Shown here piece by piece: positions 7,571-8,516 of a stretch of 8,516 nt of DNA. Both the position numbers and the translations under genes were made by a program. Below the pieces are notes generated by a model. That model was given only the letters and a program-made list of their open reading frames with translations, was not told the origin of the DNA and did not search any database. Source of the DNA: UBA4582 sp047630175. Lineage in GTDB: Bacteria; Pseudomonadota; Gammaproteobacteria; Pseudomonadales; Azotimanducaceae. Location of the stretch: assembly GCA_047630175.1 (NCBI GenBank), contig JBLHVI010000113.1:1-8516 (forward strand), in the 5' to 3' direction. Within the stretch, counting starts at the first letter, position 1, and each line of letters begins with the position of its first letter.

Positions 7571-8077
7571 TTAGGCTCCTGTGTTGTCAAAACGATTTTT
7601 TAAAAATTTCGCCTTAGCATTGAACTGTTGAATATCACGACTGACGACCATCGCTTTGACGGCGACGAGCTCATCTTTGAGCGCACCAATGCTGTCTGTA
7701 TAAGAGGCTACGATGGTCGCATCATGTTGAGAGTTTTTATCAAGCTTGATGAAGGGGTAGACACATTTATTCGGTAAATATTCACTAGCGATACGGTTAA
7801 CAGTCCACGTCAATTCGCCAGAAGCTGATGCCTGCTCTCGCACCAATGGAATTAGATCCACTATCAGATCGATCAACTCTTCGGTGGTTTCTACCAAGTT
7901 TGCAGCCATAAAGGATTTACGAATGTCTAAGTTGAGGCTCAATAGGTCGTCAACGGGGTCAGGCCCAACCGCCGCGTCTACTGGCTCAGCACTTGGCTTT
8001 TTTGCCTTCATCTTGTAAAACACAAAAAATGCGACAATCGCCACCAAAATAGCGATGAAAAAAATTCCAAACTCCAT
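7571..8077 (-). CDS. Small membrane-anchored protein, possibly XpaC-like
   Basis: First gene of the operon, 168 residues. One hydrophobic helix (3-21, IFFIAILVAIVAFFVFY region) has an acidic residue before it and a basic cluster after it (YKMKAKK), so the rest should face the cytoplasm. An acidic, Pro-containing linker (28-45) leads to a helical domain (45-165) with the segment WTVNRIASEYLPNKCVYPFIKL (91-112). That segment resembles the 'YLP..L.L...Y' region of XpaC-type proteins, which are commonly encoded directly upstream of telA; with telA three bases downstream, an XpaC-like partner role is attractive. The similarity is weak and judged by eye, so the protein may equally be an unrelated anchor. 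The ATG at 8077 has GAAGG about seven bases upstream. Confidence 0.8.
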   Translation of the reverse strand: MEFGIFFIAILVAIVAFFVFYKMKAKKPSAEPVDAAVGPDPVDDLLSLNLDIRKSFMAANLVETTEELIDLIVDLIPLVREQASASGELTWTVNRIASEYLPNKCVYPFIKLDKNSQHDATIVASYTDSIGALKDELVAVKAMVVSRDIQQFNAKAKFLKNRFDNTGA

Positions 8078-8137
8078 TCTTCTGCCTTCAATTGGGTTAA
8101 AAAAGAATTACGCGCGACGTAGAACCTCGACCGTAAA

Positions 8138-8143
8138 ATTCTA
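8138..8143 (-). promoter_or_regulatory. Candidate -10 element for the operon promoter
   Basis: Reads TAGAAT on the minus strand (one mismatch to TATAAT), which would start transcription near 8131 and give a leader of about 54 bases. No good -35 hexamer lies 16-18 bases upstream; that position is filled by inverted and direct repeats, as at activator-dependent promoters. Judged by eye only. Confidence 0.35.
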
Positions 8144-8150
8144 AACTGGG

Positions 8151-8165
8151 TGTGCGTCTCGCACA
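8151..8165. repeat. Perfect inverted repeat next to the candidate promoter
   Basis: TGTGCG-TCT-CGCACA, a 6-bp stem with a 3-base centre. A second, overlapping inverted repeat CGCAC-AGCA-GTGCG spans 8160-8173, so the two pairings exclude each other. Both lie where a -35 element would be expected and could be an operator. Confidence 0.45.
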
Positions 8166-8168
8166 GCA

Positions 8169-8201
8169 GTGCGCTGTCCCTGCACAGTCCCTACACAGTC
8201 C
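8169..8201 (-). repeat. Three imperfect 11-bp direct repeats, likely regulator-binding region
   Basis: On the minus strand the three consecutive 11-mers are GGACTGTGTAG (8191-8201), GGACTGTGCAG (8180-8190) and GGACAGCGCAC (8169-8179). The layout can be read as 7-bp units CTGTGTA, CTGTGCA and CAGCGCA separated by GGGA. A further CTGTGCG occurs at 8160-8166, 21 bases from the second unit, so the copies fall on about the same face of the helix. This resembles the 7+4 arrangement bound by OmpR/PhoB-type response regulators, but the units are not a PhoB or CpxR consensus and the regulator is unknown. Confidence 0.5.
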
Positions 8202-8516
8202 TGGATTGTCTAAGTCATAAACCTTGCCGCGGATAGCATTTGTCACCGTCGTTCTGGGTGCCAGCTTAACATCTTTAGCAAGCGCCCCCTAACTTGGAAG
8301 CCCATAGATAGCAACCCGATGGGCGCTAGGTTCTGAATTTAGCAGTTTTGCACACCTGCGAGGGTTGACCTCCGCACATCGCTGACAATCGTCGAGCAGG
8401 GATTCGGTAAAATTCAGTCCAGTCATAGCCCCCAATACTACCGAACAGCCGTGAGGTCATCCCGAAGCACAGTGCAAGCGACACCAACAGCCCGATTTGA
8501 CCAACGATTTCCTACG
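8202..8516. other. Intergenic stretch with no recognised gene
   Basis: No convincing coding region on either strand; the only open frames are under 65 codons and lack a good ribosome site. It contains two inverted repeats: AGCGCCC (8281-8287) with GGGCGCT (8321-8327), overlapping GCCCAT (8300-8305) with ATGGGC (8319-8324); and TGCGAGG (8357-8363) with CCTCCGCA (8369-8376), which has one bulged base. None has a T-tract of a clear terminator. The neighbouring gene lies outside the window. Confidence 0.5.

Noticed and set aside
8240..8258. TGGCAC on the minus strand (8247-8252), resembling the -24 half of a sigma-54 promoter
   Set aside because: The required GC/TTGC element at -12 is absent; the bases at the correct spacing read ACGA.
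8281..8340. CCCTAAC followed by inverted repeats, suggesting an integron attC site
   Set aside because: The matching GTTRRRY right-hand core is missing, and the first base of the left core does not fit RYYYAAC.
8326..8460. Minus-strand open frame beginning at the ATG at 8460 (44 residues, starting MTSRLFGSIGG), extendable upstream through a hydrophobic stretch to GTG/TTG starts
   Set aside because: No good ribosome site, short, no recognised family, and a Cys/Arg-rich end unlike the neighbours. It could be a remnant but there is not enough to call it.

Overview
The window holds one compact operon of eight genes. All are on the minus strand, reading from about 8077 down to 100, and every junction either overlaps by a few bases or is separated by at most 33 bases. 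The moderate GC content, good Shine-Dalgarno sites and protein families suggest a proteobacterium, most likely a gammaproteobacterium of marine or environmental type. No rRNA or housekeeping marker is present, so genus cannot be given.

Layout in transcription order: (1) 7571-8077, a small protein with one N-terminal membrane anchor, possibly XpaC-like. (2) 6419-7567, a TelA/KlaA-family (toxic anion resistance) helical protein. (3) 5791-6426, a DUF4178-type soluble acidic protein. (4) 4106-5791, a 561-residue protein of unknown family with a signal anchor and a Gly/Ser/Tyr-rich tail, probably facing the periplasm. (5) 3236-4087, an eight-helix membrane protein made of two DUF350 units. (6) 1535-3202, a membrane-anchored polyamine aminopropyltransferase (spermidine synthase family). 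(7) 501-1538, a two-helix potassium channel with a TrkA-N/RCK cytosolic domain. (8) 100-498, a pyruvoyl-type S-adenosylmethionine decarboxylase (SpeD).

Genes 8 and 6 form a two-step module: SpeD makes decarboxylated AdoMet and the membrane-bound synthase transfers its aminopropyl group to an amine. The remaining genes are membrane or envelope proteins, including a K+ channel, a DUF350 protein and TelA. DUF350 proteins occur in other bacteria beside polyamine-type enzymes; in E. coli, yjfL (DUF350) lies in the yjfIJKLMC cluster with yjfC, a glutathionylspermidine-synthase-like gene. My working inference is a membrane-associated polyamine or stress-response system in which polyamine made at the membrane affects ion flow or envelope state. 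The sequence does not prove this, and the type of cluster may already be known bioinformatically.

Upstream of the operon (8078-8516) I find no convincing gene. It holds a plausible -10 element (8138-8143), an inverted repeat, and phased CTGTG-type direct repeats at 11-bp and 21-bp spacing between 8160 and 8201, which look like a regulator-binding region. Downstream (1-99) there is only a small GC-rich hairpin without a T-tract.
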